A stretch of 64,000 bases of DNA from Meghimatium bilineatum (GCA_034231615.1 CM067317.1:51356282-51420281), one strand, 5' to 3'; numbered from the stretch's first letter, positions 1-11,226 are shown. Program-made: numbers and translations. Notes: generated from the sequence alone by a model not told the origin.

Positions 1-1110
1 CCAATCTATCAACCTGTGTTTGCGACAGTGTCAGTAAACCTAAACCATAGTCCAACACAGATAATACCACTACCTGCATCATCTGAAAAAGGGTTTGTTG
101 CGGCATCTCTGCAGATGCCATGATTTTGACTGCACTGACATGAGGAGGGGCTTTCTGAATGATATTGTCCACATATTTCGAGAAAGATAGACTTCTATCA
201 AACGTGATGCCTAGATATTTAATAGTCTGTTCCCTGTCAATGTTGATGCCCATGCAGGTGGCTGCTGGTAATGTGTCTGTGACTATGTTGTTGTTCAGTG
301 AGAACCAGACAATGTTTGCTTTGGTTGGGTTGATTACTGCCTTCTAGTTAGTGCACTAGAACGACAAAATGTTCTAGATTACTATGGACGCCATCAATCA
401 TGTCTCTTCTGTTTCTTCCGTGCTTGTACAGCAATAGGTCGTCCGGATATGTTAGTATCCTGCCGGAGCTAGCATCCTGAAGTTGCGTTATTTCGTATGT
501 GTAGACGTTAAAGAGTACATGTGATAGTGGCGATCATTTGGCAATTCCGGTGCTATAGTTCTGGACATCAACACCATTTCTTTCCATCGAATTATCCACA
601 AGTTAATGCTGAGTTCGCTTAGCAGATGTATTAGCTGGACAAAGCTGATTCTGTTGTAAGTTTCTTCTAGGACAACCGTGGCGACCACTCTTTCCTCCTC
701 TGTCTGACAGTCCTCGTAGGCGAGGATTGCTGCATTTGTGGTCGTGTCTCTCCCCGGTCTGTATGTACCCAGAGTGTCAGGAAGTAGGCCTTAATTCACC
801 AAATAGAATGTCAGTCTTCTAGTGATTATCCTCTCCAGCATCTTTCTAAGGTGATGATACAATAACTCTTGATGTCAGAGGTGTCTTTGTTTGGCTTTTC
901 TAGGGGGCGAAGGTAGCTTTGTAGCAACTCTTCTGGTATGTGTCCTGTTTTCAGGCTTGTGTTAAAATCATCAACAATTGTTTTAAGCCGGTCGTCTGCA
1001 ATATCTTTCAGGAGGCTGTAACGTTATTCCGTCGGGTCTTGGTGCACCATCTGATGTTTTCTTTTTGGTCTCTCTTACTGTGTCAGGATTAACACAGATA
1101 AGTGCATCAC
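1..1110 (-). pseudogene. LINE (family B) reverse transcriptase remnant, runs off the window edge
   Basis: Minus-strand translation gives, in order, an EN-RT linker, RT fingers (EETYNRISF at about 650), a degraded catalytic box (TYPDDLLLY near 440 instead of YADD), and a well-kept stretch at 345-1 reading NPTKANIVWFSLNNN and then a KYLGITFDRSLSFSKYVDNI thumb region. The same family is seen at 26.1-28.5 kb and 60.8-62.8 kb. Several frameshifts and stops make it non-functional. Its natural role would be target-primed reverse transcription of its own RNA. The 3' part, including RNase H, lies outside the window. Confidence 0.75.
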
Positions 1111-1556
1111 TACACTCTTTCAATCAATCAATAAACCCGTAACCCTTCAGGTCTGGAAAAAAGTGCTCTTAAAGAAATTGCGAAATTGCAGAGTTAGCTC
1201 AAGAATGTACAAATGGGTAAAAGCATACCTGCATAATAGAAGAGCCAGGGTACAATTAGATGGTTGCAAGAGCAAGAAAGTCCGACTGCGTCATGGAGTC
1301 TCCCAGGGAGGATTCCTGTCACCCACACTTTTCTTGATTTACATCAATGACTTAGTTGCTGAACTACCACACGGTATCAAAGTGGCAATGTATGCTGACG
1401 ACCTGGTGATATGGTGCATGCGACAGTGGCCACTAAACAAATACAAAGAGATATCGATGCCCTAACCTTATGGGCAAATAAATGGTGCGTCAGGATTAAC
1501 ACAGATAAGTGCATCACTATACTCTTTCACTTAATAAATAAACCCTTACCCTTCAG
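1082..1556 (+). mobile_element. LINE (family A) RT fragment with a permuted end duplication
   Basis: Positions 1,160-1,465 encode an RT palm segment (RVQLDGCKSKKV, HGVSQGGFLSP, AMYADDLVIWC) nearly identical to 39,530-39,790. A deletion of about 10 bases relative to that copy after the YADD box shifts the frame, and the frame from 1,411 continues as TLWANKWCVRINTDKC. A block of about 68 bp (1,082-1,150) precedes the fragment and recurs at its end (1,489-1,556), so the downstream sequence also lies upstream. It sits between two minus-strand LINE remnants. It is a 5'- and 3'-truncated dead copy. Confidence 0.8.
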
Positions 1557-1600
1557 AGTCGTAGGGGTACCACACTGGACGCTTCAGCACACAGAGTCCT

Positions 1601-3562
1601 CTAGCGAATTCTATCCTCAGCGATGCAGATGAGTGTGGAAAAATCTTGCCCTGTTTTTTCCTTGATGCTGTCTGTCCATGCCTTTATTTGTCCTCCTCTG
1701 CTTCTTCCACCCTCGACAGTTTTTGATAAGGAATCGTGCCTACATACATGCCGGAACCATGCTAGTTTTCGTCGATTCACTATTGAAAACAATAGTTCCT
1801 GAACATCTGCACACATCTCTACTTTATGTTTTACGTACACATTGGTCTTATGTTCCCTATAGGAAATTCGTAGAATTCGTCTGTAGCATTTGTACTCGAA
1901 AGCATGTAATCTTCTCTCCATGTCCGCAGTAGGTGTCCAACTCTCACAACCATACAACACAACAGAAAGCACCAGCGACTTATACAGTTTGATTTTCACT
2001 CCAACACTGATGTTGCTTTTCCAAATCACAGTTAGTCTTGACAAGGACGCTAAAGCCATCTCCAGCCTTACTTTTAGTTCTACTTTACATTCACCGTCGC
2101 TGCATATACTGGATCCGAAGTATTTGAAGGTATTCACCTCCTCAAGCTTATGTCCATTCATCCCGATATTAGTCTGGTTTTCTGTGTCTCTGCTTTTTAC
2201 CAAGATTTTGCTATTATCTGTATTGATTGAATGGAATTCCGTACTTTTTCCAACTTTTTCCAACGTTAATTCTTGCAATGATTGTTCTGACCCAGCTATG
2301 ATCAATATCATCAGCGAAACGCAAGTTGCAAATAGGGCGACCTCCGATCGGTATAGACGTGTTGTAATCATGTAGTGTCTCTTATATGATGTGCTCTAGG
2401 TATATATTGAAAAGTACTGGGGGTATTATGTATCCCTGTCGAACTACCACATTTGTTTTGAAGAAATGTTCCAATTGTATTGTTTGACAAGACAGCAATA
2501 TTTGCATTTTTGAACAGTGCTTCAATAATGTCTATAATTGTGGTGTCAAAATTAAGTTGCCTCAGCATGTGCCACATACCATCATGCCAAACACGGTCAA
2601 AGGCCTTTGTAAAGTCAACGAAGTTGTGGTATAGATCACGTTGGTACTGAATGTGTTTTTCGATTAGTGTTCGGATGATATTTGTTCAACGGTGCTTCTG
2701 TTTGCTCTGAAGCCAGCTTGTTATTCTGCAATTATTTCTTCCGACTTGTGTTTTATTCTGTTAAGTAGTATTTTGAGCATCACTTTATTGGGGTGTGTTA
2801 TAAGGCTAATTGTTCTGTAATTCGTACACACTTTCAAATTTCCTTTCTTGGGAATTGGTATTATTACTGATTGTGTCCAATCAGTCGGCTATTGTTTTGT
2901 GTTCCATATATTTTGGCATATTTTGGTCATAATATTTACCACATTAATGCCGCCGTATTTCAACAATTCTGCTGGAATGTTGTCTACACCAGGTGACTTT
3001 CCTCCTTTCAATGTTCATATAGCCTATTTTATTTCATCTACTAGATTTTCTGCATTTCCCGTTTCTCTGTTGTTTAGTTCAGATTTCTCTAATATCGTGT
3101 AGTCAGGATTACACTTGCAGTTATATATTTCCTTGAAATAATCTGTTAACTTTTTCACTATTACCTGTTGTTTCATTGAGCATCTTTCCGTGTTTGTCTT
3201 GTGTTGTAGGAATCTTTGGTCTTTTGGCTGTGTTATCTTTCTTAGAGTGTCGTATGCTACCTTACTGTTTCCGCGTTTAACACCTTCATTGATGGTTTCA
3301 CATTGTTCCTCTAGTCACATTTCTTGTGCTTGTTTCATTTTCCTTCTGATGTTTTTATTTATTTTGCTTTATTGCCCTCTAATTTCAGGGGCCTCTTTCT
3401 TAATGTTTTTCATTTCCCTCCGTTCGTCGCACAATTTAAGCATGTCATCTGTTACCCAAGGTGTATGTGTTATTCTTCTTGTCCCTAGTATTTCTGTTGC
3501 TGATTCTAATAAAGTTCCTTTCATGGTTTCTGTGAGAGAGTTAACATCTTCATTTACAAGGT
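1601..3562 (-). pseudogene. Non-LTR reverse transcriptase remnant (family C, endonuclease-RT type)
   Basis: Read on the minus strand from about 3,560 down: an EN-RT linker, RT fingers (VIIPIPKKGNLKVC, QAGFRANRSTVEQI), palm (DFTKAFDRVWHDG, VVRQGYIIPPVLFNIYLE), then an open 256-codon stretch (2,371-1,601). That stretch carries the thumb and C-terminus: FKYFGSSICSDG, LYGCESWT, and KLAWFRHVCRHDSLSKTVEGG. These are typical of endonuclease-reverse transcriptase LINEs of marine invertebrates. Many frame breaks are seen upstream of 2,371. The endonuclease domain is absent: the copy is 5'-truncated at a hairpin (3,538-3,603). Confidence 0.8.
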
Positions 3563-3603
3563 TTAGAGCTGCAAATTTTCCTTGTAAATGAAGATGTTAA
3601 CTC
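3538..3603. repeat. Perfect 24-bp snap-back hairpin at a LINE 5' truncation point
   Basis: GAGTTAACATCTTCATTTAC begins the left arm (3,538-3,561). The right arm (3,580-3,603) is its exact reverse complement, with an 18-nt loop. The left arm is the family C LINE linker region. The right arm looks like the same cDNA folded back on itself. Confidence 0.9.
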
Positions 3604-4078
3604 TTGTTGGAGATATCTGCTGAAGAAAGTGCTGCCCTCCTGCTAAATATGTGGTTAGTATAAGCCCCGACCCCTCCTTCAAGGACACGTTTAATTTTGT
3701 GTCAGTTTTTTTATTCGCTGCCTTGTGTAATTTCCAAAAAAATTATAGGGAATTGTCGGCTGCAACATCTTGTGCGAATTCATTTATTCCAGCGTTCTTT
3801 TGCGATTTATTAAATGGCTTCGGTGGTCTTCTTCATAGTATTCTCTGATTCTTTTTTATATCCATGGTGAATTGTTTCTGTCGTCTCTAATGTTGCCACT
3901 CTCTTACACTTTGTATCTTCTTTACCCGTGTAGACTTTATCTCATCAGTCCACCATGTCGTATGGTTGACCTTACTGTATTTCTTTGCCATAACAGTTGT
4001 CGCAACTTGCTCAAGATTGTCTCTTCGTTGCGCCTATATTTAAAAGCAAGTTGTCTCTTGTCATTTCTACAGTTCAGC
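3604..4078 (-). pseudogene. Degraded LINE linker sequence (tentative)
   Basis: Short minus-strand peptide stretches here look like the lysine/arginine-rich linker between endonuclease and RT of a LINE (for example WQRNTVRSTIRHGGL near 3,980 and a tyrosine/lysine-rich stretch near 3,750). No catalytic motif is visible and stops are frequent. It could instead be unrelated AT-rich sequence. No better assignment is possible by eye. Confidence 0.3.
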
Positions 4079-4079
4079 T

Positions 4080-4159
4080 CTTATAAACTAAACAATACTA
4101 CACAAAATAGATGGTTGAATTCCTTCATCTATTGTGTGTACTATTGTTTAGTTTATAAG
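4080..4159. repeat. Second snap-back hairpin, 34-bp arms
   Basis: CTTATAAACTAAACAATA begins the left arm (4,080-4,113). It pairs with 4,126-4,159 with two mismatches across a 12-nt loop. It resembles the hairpin at 3.54 kb in size and loop length, but the sequence is unrelated. Confidence 0.85.
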
Positions 4160-4766
4160 TTAGTCTCTTGAAAAAGTTCTTATTTGGACCGACACATTGA
4201 GAATTGTCCTATTTAGTTTTATTTTTTTTTTTTTTATTTACCTTGTTATATATTTTAATTCCTAGGTACGGTAAGGTTTTCTAGTAACCAGTTTATTGTT
4301 TTTTAGCTTTACCATTTGTTCGTTCGGTTACTGCGGCACCCTCCACTTTTTCGGACACCCTCCGACCATTTGGTTATTTATAGGTGGTCACTACCATGGT
4401 AAGACAGTGCCGCCCACATAGTTTCCATTTCACTATGACACGACACCAGTGAAGGTCAATATTTGAATCTGAGTCTGTCACAATAAATTAGGTACACGCG
4501 AGGGCCATCTCCAGAGAACTCTTCTACGCCTGACGCTGAAAGGTAATAAAGGGTTTAGTGAATAGATAGATAGATAAAAGGTCGTAGTATGTGTATTAAT
4601 TTTATCGCATTTCACGGCACTTTGAAGACACGATTTCAGCTAAGCACCACATCAGCACATCGAGACATAGTAGCTTTAACGATGACTACCACAACGACTT
4701 CAAATTCAAGAAAAACCAAATCACAAATGTCACAAATCCACTTGAATGCGAAACACGACTTATTAA
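4160..4766. other. Intergenic spacer with a SINE-like stretch ending in (GATA)n
   Basis: No coding signal. About 4,437-4,580 is a denser, less AT-rich stretch that ends in GTGAATAGATAGATAGATAAAA. This is the shape of a short retroposon with a simple-repeat tail, but no box A/B promoter was recognised. The last six bases before Element 1 (4,767-4,772) are its left target-site duplication. Confidence 0.35.
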
Positions 4767-4772
4767 GACGCC
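4767..4772 (+). other. Target-site duplication, left of Element 1
   Basis: GACGCC immediately precedes AGTAGTTATAT and recurs immediately after the mirror terminus at 18,828-18,833. A perfect 6-bp duplication at both outer ends marks an integration event. Confidence 0.85.
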
Positions 4773-4869
4773 AGTAGTTATATAGGGATGACTTGATGAA
4801 TATTGCGCAGCAATGCGCAACATTTAGATGGCTCAAAGAAGAAAGTATTGTTGCGCTGCGCAACATTGC

Positions 4870-5390
4870 TCACGAGTGTGCTAATATAGCTCATATAACA
4901 ATATACTCGGTCTGGCGAGGTCGTGCAGGTCGTGCAGAGGTCGTGCAGAGGTCGTGCAGGGCGTGCAAAGGTCGTGCAAAGGTCGTGTCATGTTACTTAT
5001 CTGTACAATATGACGAGGTCGTGCAAAGGTCGTGACGAATGTGCCAGAATGTGCTAATATAGCTCATATAACAATATACTTGATCTGGAGAGGTCGTCCA
5101 AAGGTCGTGTCGAATGTGTCGAGTGTGCTTTATTATAGCCCACATAACATTATACTCGACCTAGAGAGGTGGTGTAAATGGGCGTCATGTTACGCCATGT
5201 TACATAACCAGATACTACTTAACTCATATAACAATATACTGGATACGGAGAGGTCGTGCAAAGGTGGCACCATGCCCCGTGCTGTTACATAACGGGCTTT
5301 AATATAGCCCAAATAACAATAAACGTGTCATACAAAAGTCGGGTAAAGGTCGTCACCTGGTACTTATATGGCTAATATATACCTCATATA
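4870..5390 (+). repeat. Subterminal array of Element 1 (mirror at about 18,210-18,740)
   Basis: Short tandem units of the GGTCGTGCAAA / GGTCGTGCAGA type are interleaved with a longer unit. The longer unit contains GCTCATATAACAATATACT followed by GGTCTGGCGAGGTCGT-like text and is repeated about five times with divergence. It lies 100-600 bp from the element end in both arms. Subterminal repeats near transposon ends are often protein-binding sites. That role is inferred here. Small ORFs in the array are by-products of the repeats. Confidence 0.75.
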
Positions 5391-5394
5391 ATAA

Positions 5395-5545
5395 TGAGAT
5401 GTGAATGTGTCGAGTGTGCGGCTGAATGTACTGAGTGTGCCCGCACATCCCATATGATGGCAGTCGAAACCGGCCGAACCGACCGGCGGTGGGTGTGGTC
5501 CGGAGCGATACCCGGTCGCTGTGGCCGAATCCGGTCAAATTGTGT
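5395..5545 (-). repeat. CG-rich subterminal module, left copy (shared with 60.6 and 63.4 kb)
   Basis: On the minus strand this reads CGGTTTCGACTGCCATCATATGGGATGTGCGGGCACACTCAGTACATTC in overlapping pieces. It is homologous to about 60,660-60,800 and 63,465-63,600, where GCACACTCAGCACATTCGATT is tandemly repeated. It is much richer in CG than the rest of the arm. Confidence 0.7.
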
Positions 5546-5629
5546 ATCTAATGATGCGAATGTGTGGGGTGGGGCTGGTATTTGGTAGTGGAATTGTCCC
5601 TTTATTTGTTTTGCTGATACAAGGAGCTA

Positions 5630-6450
5630 GGCTCGTGATAAAGAAAATTTTCAATGCGACTTCCAGTGAATGAGGTCTATATAACCCCATCTCTCCACCT
5701 TGTGTGGGTGGGGCTGCGTTTGGTGAGTATTAACATGTTATGACCTTATTTGTTTAGTGGGTATTTTGTGGTTTTTCCACTGAAATTTATTTATGGTACT
5801 ATCTTTTTATATAAAACGAACCAATTTTAAACCACATGTGAAAGAGCACGCAAAGTTCAGATCATAAAACTGCCAGATGCAATATAATTACACTCGCGGA
5901 AACTAGCCAGAACAGTGTAATTAACACATGGTCGTGTCTGGGGTATTGCGGAGATGGTAATAAAAATAAGGTATGGATGCTGTAAGAGCGGTTAAAGGCA
6001 CGTGTATGTGAGTGGGTGCATGGTAGTGACATTTTTTCTTTAGCTGTTAGGCTGACACAATGAGCGGGGCTCGTGATAGAGAAAATTTCCACTGCACCTT
6101 CCAGCGAATGAGATCGGCATAACCCTACCTCCCCCCACTTGTGTCTATGGGGTTGAGTTTGCTGCGTATTAACATGTTATAACTGTATCTGATTAGTGGG
6201 TATGTTGTGGTTTTTCTACTGAAATTTATTTATGACACTATCTTTTATATATTACGAACCAATTTTAAACCACATGTGAAAGATCACGCAAAGTTCAGAT
6301 TGTAAAACTGCCAAATGCAATATAATTACAGTCATGATAAAGAACATGTCCACTGCCACTTCCAGTGAATGAGGTTAGCATAACCCCACCTATTTTTGCT
6401 GGGTATTAACATTAACATGACCTTATTTGTTTAGTGGGTATGTTTGGGAT
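5630..6450 (+). repeat. Duplicated block of about 430 bp in Element 1 arm (mirror at about 17,140-17,970)
   Basis: The succession GGCTCGTGATAAAGAAAATTT, CACTTCCAGTGAATGAGG, a C-rich ACCCCACC stretch, TTAGTGGGTATGTTGTGG, AAATTTATTTATGGTACTATC and CACATGTGAAAGAGCACGCA recurs two to three times (5,630, 6,055 and partly at 6,330). It is non-coding. The 76-aa ORF at 5,862-6,092 (minus) lies within this repeat and I do not consider it a gene. Confidence 0.75.
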
Positions 6451-6454
6451 TTCC

Positions 6455-6970
6455 GCTTACATTCAAGTGGTTATCAAATTGTAAAATACTGACCATAACA
6501 ATGTAAACCCCCGAGACATATAGACACCACAAAAACTAATATTCTGCAAACATACTTCTGTGCCTTTGACCAACGGTTCTCATTTTTTCAAACTTATATT
6601 CAAGTGGTTCTCAAATTGTAAAATCTTGACCATGCAATGTAAAACCCCTGACATATAGACACAACAAAAGCTATATTCTCCAAACATTCTTCTGTGCCTT
6701 TGGCCACTGATTATCATTATTTTATGCTTATATTCAAGTGGTTATCACATTGTAAAAACCTGACCATGAGAATGTAAAACTCGTAACATTGACATCACAA
6801 AAGAAAATATTCTGCAAACATTATTCTGTGCCCTTGGCCAATAGTTCTCATTATTTTATGGTTATGTTAAAGTGGTTCTCACATTGGCCAATCCTGACCA
6901 TACAAATGTAAAACCCATGTTATGTATACACCACAAAAGCTAATATTCTCCAAACAGTCTTCTCTCAGGC
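6455..6970 (+). repeat. Minisatellite of about 140 bp, four units (mirror at about 16,620-17,125)
   Basis: Each unit runs TATTCAAGTGGTTCTCAAAT, TGTAAAATCTTGACCATG, GTAAAACCCCTGACATATAGA, CACCACAAAAGCTAATATTC, CAAACATTCTTCTGTGCC and GGCCAATGGTTCTCATTATT. No coding potential is seen. Confidence 0.8.
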
Positions 6971-7209
6971 CACGCTTCAGCCATGGTCGCTTGATGGTCT
7001 CTGTATGCTCTTCAACTATGTTCTACCATATTATCATTATGGTCTCACTAACTTCTAACAGGGTCTACTTTGGTCCAATATATTCTTAGTATATTTTCGC
7101 TAGAGTCTTAAACTAGGTTCTCATGTGCAGCTTCAATTATGTTCTCTCTGTGTTTTGAGTTATTTTTCTCTACTAAAAGGTTTCTTATTAACATATTTCA
7201 TTAACGCAA

Positions 7210-8120
7210 ACGGCGTGTTTATCAGATGTCGAAATTAACAAGTCACACGAAAACACATTTCAGCCCTTTCTCACTAACAACATAGTACATTTGAGAAGTT
7301 TTATTTGTGTAAACTTAACATTTGTTGGTGTTTTTTCACAACTAGATAAGCCACTTATACGGATTTTCGATGTTTTATTAGTTGTCTAAATTGTCATACG
7401 AAAATACATTTCAGTATTTTTGCAGTAACAACATGACAAATTTTATCGTGTTTGTATTTGTGTGCCTGTACCATGTACCATTTTCCACAATTAACCAATC
7501 TGCTTTTAGTGATTTTCATTATGTTTTATCATTTGTCTAAATTATCATACCACACGAAACATATTTCAGTACTTTTACACAAACATTATAACACATTTTT
7601 TTTTATTTGTGTAAGTACATCATTTACAATTTTTTCACAAGTAACCAACCCACTTTTACTATGTTATCATACTAAAAGAACCCATTTTTCAGTACGTTGC
7701 CACTAACAACATAACACATTTTGCCATGTTTTTATTTGTGGGCCTGCGGCATTTATCAATTTTAGTGATGTTCGTTATGTTTTATCAGTAGTTATCTAAA
7801 TTAGATACCATACAAACCCATATTTCAGTACTTTTGCACAAATATCATAACACATTTACCATGTTTTATTTATTCGCTTTCAACAGTTATTACTATTTTT
7901 GCAATTACACAAGCCGAATTGGGTGATTTTCGTTATGTTTTATCAGATGGCTAAGTTATGATACCATACGAAGCTATTTTTCAGTACGTTGCCATTAACA
8001 ACATAACTTTTGACATGTTTTTATCTGTTGGACAATCACTTATCACTTTTTCACAACTAGGCAAGTTGGTGGTAGCTTTCAGTGTGATCAGACAGTATTT
8101 ATCTCTTTTCAATACTTACA
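7210..8120 (+). repeat. Minisatellite of about 160 bp, five to six units (mirror at about 15,470-16,370)
   Basis: The unit contains TTTCAGTACTTTTGCACAAAC, ACATAACACATTTTGCCATG, TTTTTATTTGTGTGCCTG, TTTTCACAACTAACCAA, and GATTTTCGTTATGTTTTATC followed by TGTCTAAATTATCATACCA. Units diverge by small indels. Short ORFs (for example 7,452-7,706) are repeat translations. Confidence 0.8.
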
Positions 8121-8339
8121 GTTGCGCATTTCACGACATTTAGATACAAAACACGGTTCCAATGAACTTATTTTCATATGGTAAACTGCATGTTTTAGCT
8201 GTTTTCAAAATTATTATCCCATACGAAATAACATGCCAACACTTCTCACTAACCTCCTACACCAATTTGACAAACTTATGTATATGAAACAGCATCGTTG
8301 ATCACTACTCATAGACAATACCAACACATTTCACACATA

Positions 8340-8660
8340 GACCCTGTCAATATCCCGTACTGATAGTCCGTGCTTATCCCCCGTGCTTATACCGCGTTCT
8401 GATATCCCGTGCTAATAGCCCGTGCTGATATCACCTGTCAAAATCCGCTGCTGATATCCGCTGTCAAGATCCGCTGCTATCATCTGGCAAGAACCGCTGT
8501 TGATATCTGCTGTCGAAATTCACTACTGATATCCCCTGTCAAAATCCGCTGGTGATATCCGTTGTCAAAATCCGCTGCTGATATCCGCTATCAAGATCCG
8601 CTACTGATAGCTCTAGTCAAGAACTGATGCTAACATCCCGTGTTGACAATCAACGTGTTG
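8340..8660 (+). repeat. 27-28-bp minisatellite, GATATCCGCTGTCAAAATCC type (mirror at about 14,930-15,240)
   Basis: About a dozen units alternate GATATCCGCTGTCAAAATCC and GCTGCTGATATCCG, with a preceding variant run of CCCGTGCTGATA units. It is CG-containing and compositionally distinct from the AT-rich blocks around it. Confidence 0.85.
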
Positions 8661-8664
8661 CATC

Positions 8665-9795
8665 CCTTTTCACAACTAGGCAAACTGCTTATAACACTTT
8701 TTGCTATGATCGAAAGCATTGGGCGCTGATTTTCTAGACATACAAGGTAAATGTTTCTATTTGTATATACCAACGTCTCATATTACATATTTCCATATGA
8801 CAAATTGCCTGTTTAGCCCTTTTAACAGCTAGGCAAGTCGCTTTTAACACATTTACATATGATAAACTGCATGTTTTTCACTTGTCAGCCGCTTTTAACG
8901 CATTACCATTTGACAAACGGTATGTTTTATCAGTTATCACACCATATGAAAACCTATTACAAGGCGTTTACACTAAAAACACAACGCATTTATCACTTTT
9001 CACAGCTAGACATGCTGATTTTCGTAGTTTTCACAATGAGTAAAGTCACTATTTCAACCGTGTCTAGACTTACAATGACAAATTACATTGGTTTTATGTA
9101 CCAACATGTTTAATTTTACATATAGCCAAATGACAGAAGTCATGTTAATCACTTTTCACAACTAGGCAAAGCCCTTTTAACACATTTTGCTATAATCAAA
9201 GACATTTGGTGGGGCCTTTCTAGACTTACAATGCAAATTTCCTTATTTGTATGTACCAACAAGGTTCATATTACGTATTTCCATAGGACAACTTTCATGT
9301 TTTATCACTGTTCACAACTAGGCAAATCGCTTTTAACAATTGTTGGTATTACGAAAAGCTATGTGTGGTGGTTCTCTAGACTTACACTGTAAATTTTCCT
9401 ATTTTTATGCACCAACCGGTTTCATATTGCATATTTCCAAACGACAAAGTTCATGTTTTATCACTTTTCACAGCTAGCCAAAGCGATTTTTAAAATTCTT
9501 TTCATATGACAAACGACATGTTTTATTAGTTTTCTAAATTATCAGGTTATATGAAACCACATTACAATACGTTAACACTAAAAAACATAACGCATTTAAG
9601 CACTTTTCACAGCTAGACACCACCTTTCGAAGTTTTCGCAATGAGCAAAGACATTATTTTGCTCGTTGCTAGACTTACAAAGGCAAATTACCATACTTTT
9701 ATGTACCAACAAGGTTCATATTATATATGTCCATATGACAAGCTTCAGGTTTATTACTTTTCTTAATTAGGCAAACCGCGTTTCGCAAACCCCTA
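8665..9795 (+). repeat. Minisatellite of about 175 bp, six to seven units (mirror at about 13,785-14,905)
   Basis: The unit contains CTTTTCACAACTAGGCAAA, CGCTTTTAACACATTTTGC, TCTAGACTTACAATGCAAAT, TTGTATGTACCAACAAGG, and TTCATATTACATATTTCCAT followed by ATGACAAACTGCATGTTTTA. It occupies most of the region between the gene and the 27-bp array. Confidence 0.8.
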
Positions 9796-10217
9796 GCTAT
9801 AACCCTGGTGATATCACATGACATTAGCCAAGGCCGATAGCCCCTGTTGACACCCATGACAATGACCTAGGACATTACACCCTGTTAATAGCTCATCCGG
9901 ATATCACCCTACTAACAAACCATACTAATATAATATTCGTTATTAACACCAACACGACTATAAAAAAACCCTGATACAGGACTATCTGGCTAGGAACAAC
10001 TGACACATTTCTTACAACTAAATACCGATACAATATAAGAGGCGTTGTTGTTGGTTATGGTTTGCATATATTTCCCAGTTATAAGACAAATATATACACC
10101 AAGCTAAACTCAACAATATATTTTTAAAAAAAAGACAATCACATATAAAAAAAATACTGACAAATACAGAAAAGACATACACAGAACAATTTAACAACGC
10201 AGGTTGCCTCATAATGG

Positions 10218-10223
10218 TTTATT
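10218..10223 (-). terminator. Polyadenylation signal of the left C2H2 gene
   Basis: AATAAA on the minus strand, about 110 bp past the stop codon. It is conserved at 13,351-13,356 in the mirror arm. Confidence 0.55.
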
Positions 10224-10332
10224 GAATCATTTGAACGACATACATAGCGTAGTTAGAAAGGGGCATATGTTGGTGTCAGCATTTACTATCTATAAGAATA
10301 GCTTCAATTGGTTGTGCCGGTTGTCTAAACAC

Positions 10333-11226
10333 TCAACCCAACAGATGGTCGTTTATAAAATATAAGTCGAAAGATGTTCCCACAATGTTCTCCAGCTGAT
10401 ATTTGGTATTTGGCCGCGTATTCTGGACAACATTCATAGGGTCAGATTCGTTAACTTTCTGAACAAAGAGGTCAAAGTCGTGTCTATTATTTATCAGCGC
10501 TGGGTACTCTAAAACAGCCGAGTTGTTAACTGAGCCGTGAAAAAATCTTGGTTCTAATGTCTCTCGATGCCGTAATATCAAATGTTTGGAAAAGTTCACT
10601 TTGAACCTCTTAGTTTGGTCAGTGAACATGGGTCTTGGAACCTCATTCCAGTCTTGTATATGAGGTATCGTTGGGGGATGAAAAAACGTGTAAGTCGCGC
10701 TGGACTTACGAACTGTGATATGTGTATGTATAGTTGACCAATTATCGATATATATTTGCTGTATGTCCAATGGTAAACCAGCTAAAAAATCGAAGTGGGG
10801 TGAGTTAGGTGCCCGTGGTGTTAGTGCTCTTATGGTGCCGTTATTGTCTGGTAGTAGTGGTTGTGGTGATAATGGAGGTACACTGTTTTCAGAGGTAGCA
10901 GACAGCGACAAGGGCGATGTAATTTCCAAAACTGCTGCTAACGAACAGCCAGTCATATGTGGGGGTGAAACTGATAACGTTAGTGGTGTAACTGGCGCGG
11001 ATGCATGACCAACACGCCCGTTCATTTGTTCTTGGTGTTTCTTTACGTGCCGCTGTAAAGACGCAACATCAGAATAGTCACTCTTACAAACAGAACAGTT
11101 ATATCGACGCTTAATGTGCAAATTCTGACAATGTCTACGCAGTGTATATACGCGTTTAAACTCTTTCCCACAAGTTTCACAGGCGTAGGCTTTGCTACCC
11201 GGGGCGACCTGGTGATGATAAAACAC
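10333..11226 (-). CDS. C2H2 zinc-finger protein of Element 1 (intact left copy)
   Basis: A 297-codon ORF, read outward from the palindrome centre. Two C2H2 fingers lie near residues 16-37 (C-x2-C-x12-H-x4-H, CETCGKEF...) and 43-63 (C-x2-C-x12-H-x3-H, CSVCKSDY...). A Ser/Pro/Thr-rich linker spans about 65-145. A conserved-looking globular C-terminal domain spans about 147-297, with NWSTIHTHITVRKSSATYTF, TKRFKVNFSKHLILRH, SVNNSAVLEYP and RPNTKYQLENI. From family knowledge, this C-terminal arrangement resembles the region that precedes the polymerase core in large C2H2-plus-protein-primed-PolB ORFs of invertebrate mobile DNA. Here the protein stops at the point where the polymerase part would follow. 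The true N-terminus is uncertain. A pyrimidine-rich acceptor-like CATCACCAG ends six codons after the ORF's first ATG (VAPGSKAYAC follows), so this may be the last exon of a spliced gene. A Kozak-like ACCACCATG with MPVCHC lies about 160 bp upstream. Confidence 0.7.
   Translation of the reverse strand: MFYHHQVAPGSKAYACETCGKEFKRVYTLRRHCQNLHIKRRYNCSVCKSDYSDVASLQRHVKKHQEQMNGRVGHASAPVTPLTLSVSPPHMTGCSLAAVLEITSPLSLSATSENSVPPLSPQPLLPDNNGTIRALTPRAPNSPHFDFLAGLPLDIQQIYIDNWSTIHTHITVRKSSATYTFFHPPTIPHIQDWNEVPRPMFTDQTKRFKVNFSKHLILRHRETLEPRFFHGSVNNSAVLEYPALINNRHDFDLFVQKVNESDPMNVVQNTRPNTKYQLENIVGTSFDLYFINDHLLG

Noticed and set aside
8340..8660. CRISPR-like array in the 27-28-bp repeats
   Set aside because: Eukaryotic context, no unique spacers, units tandem and diverging: a minisatellite.
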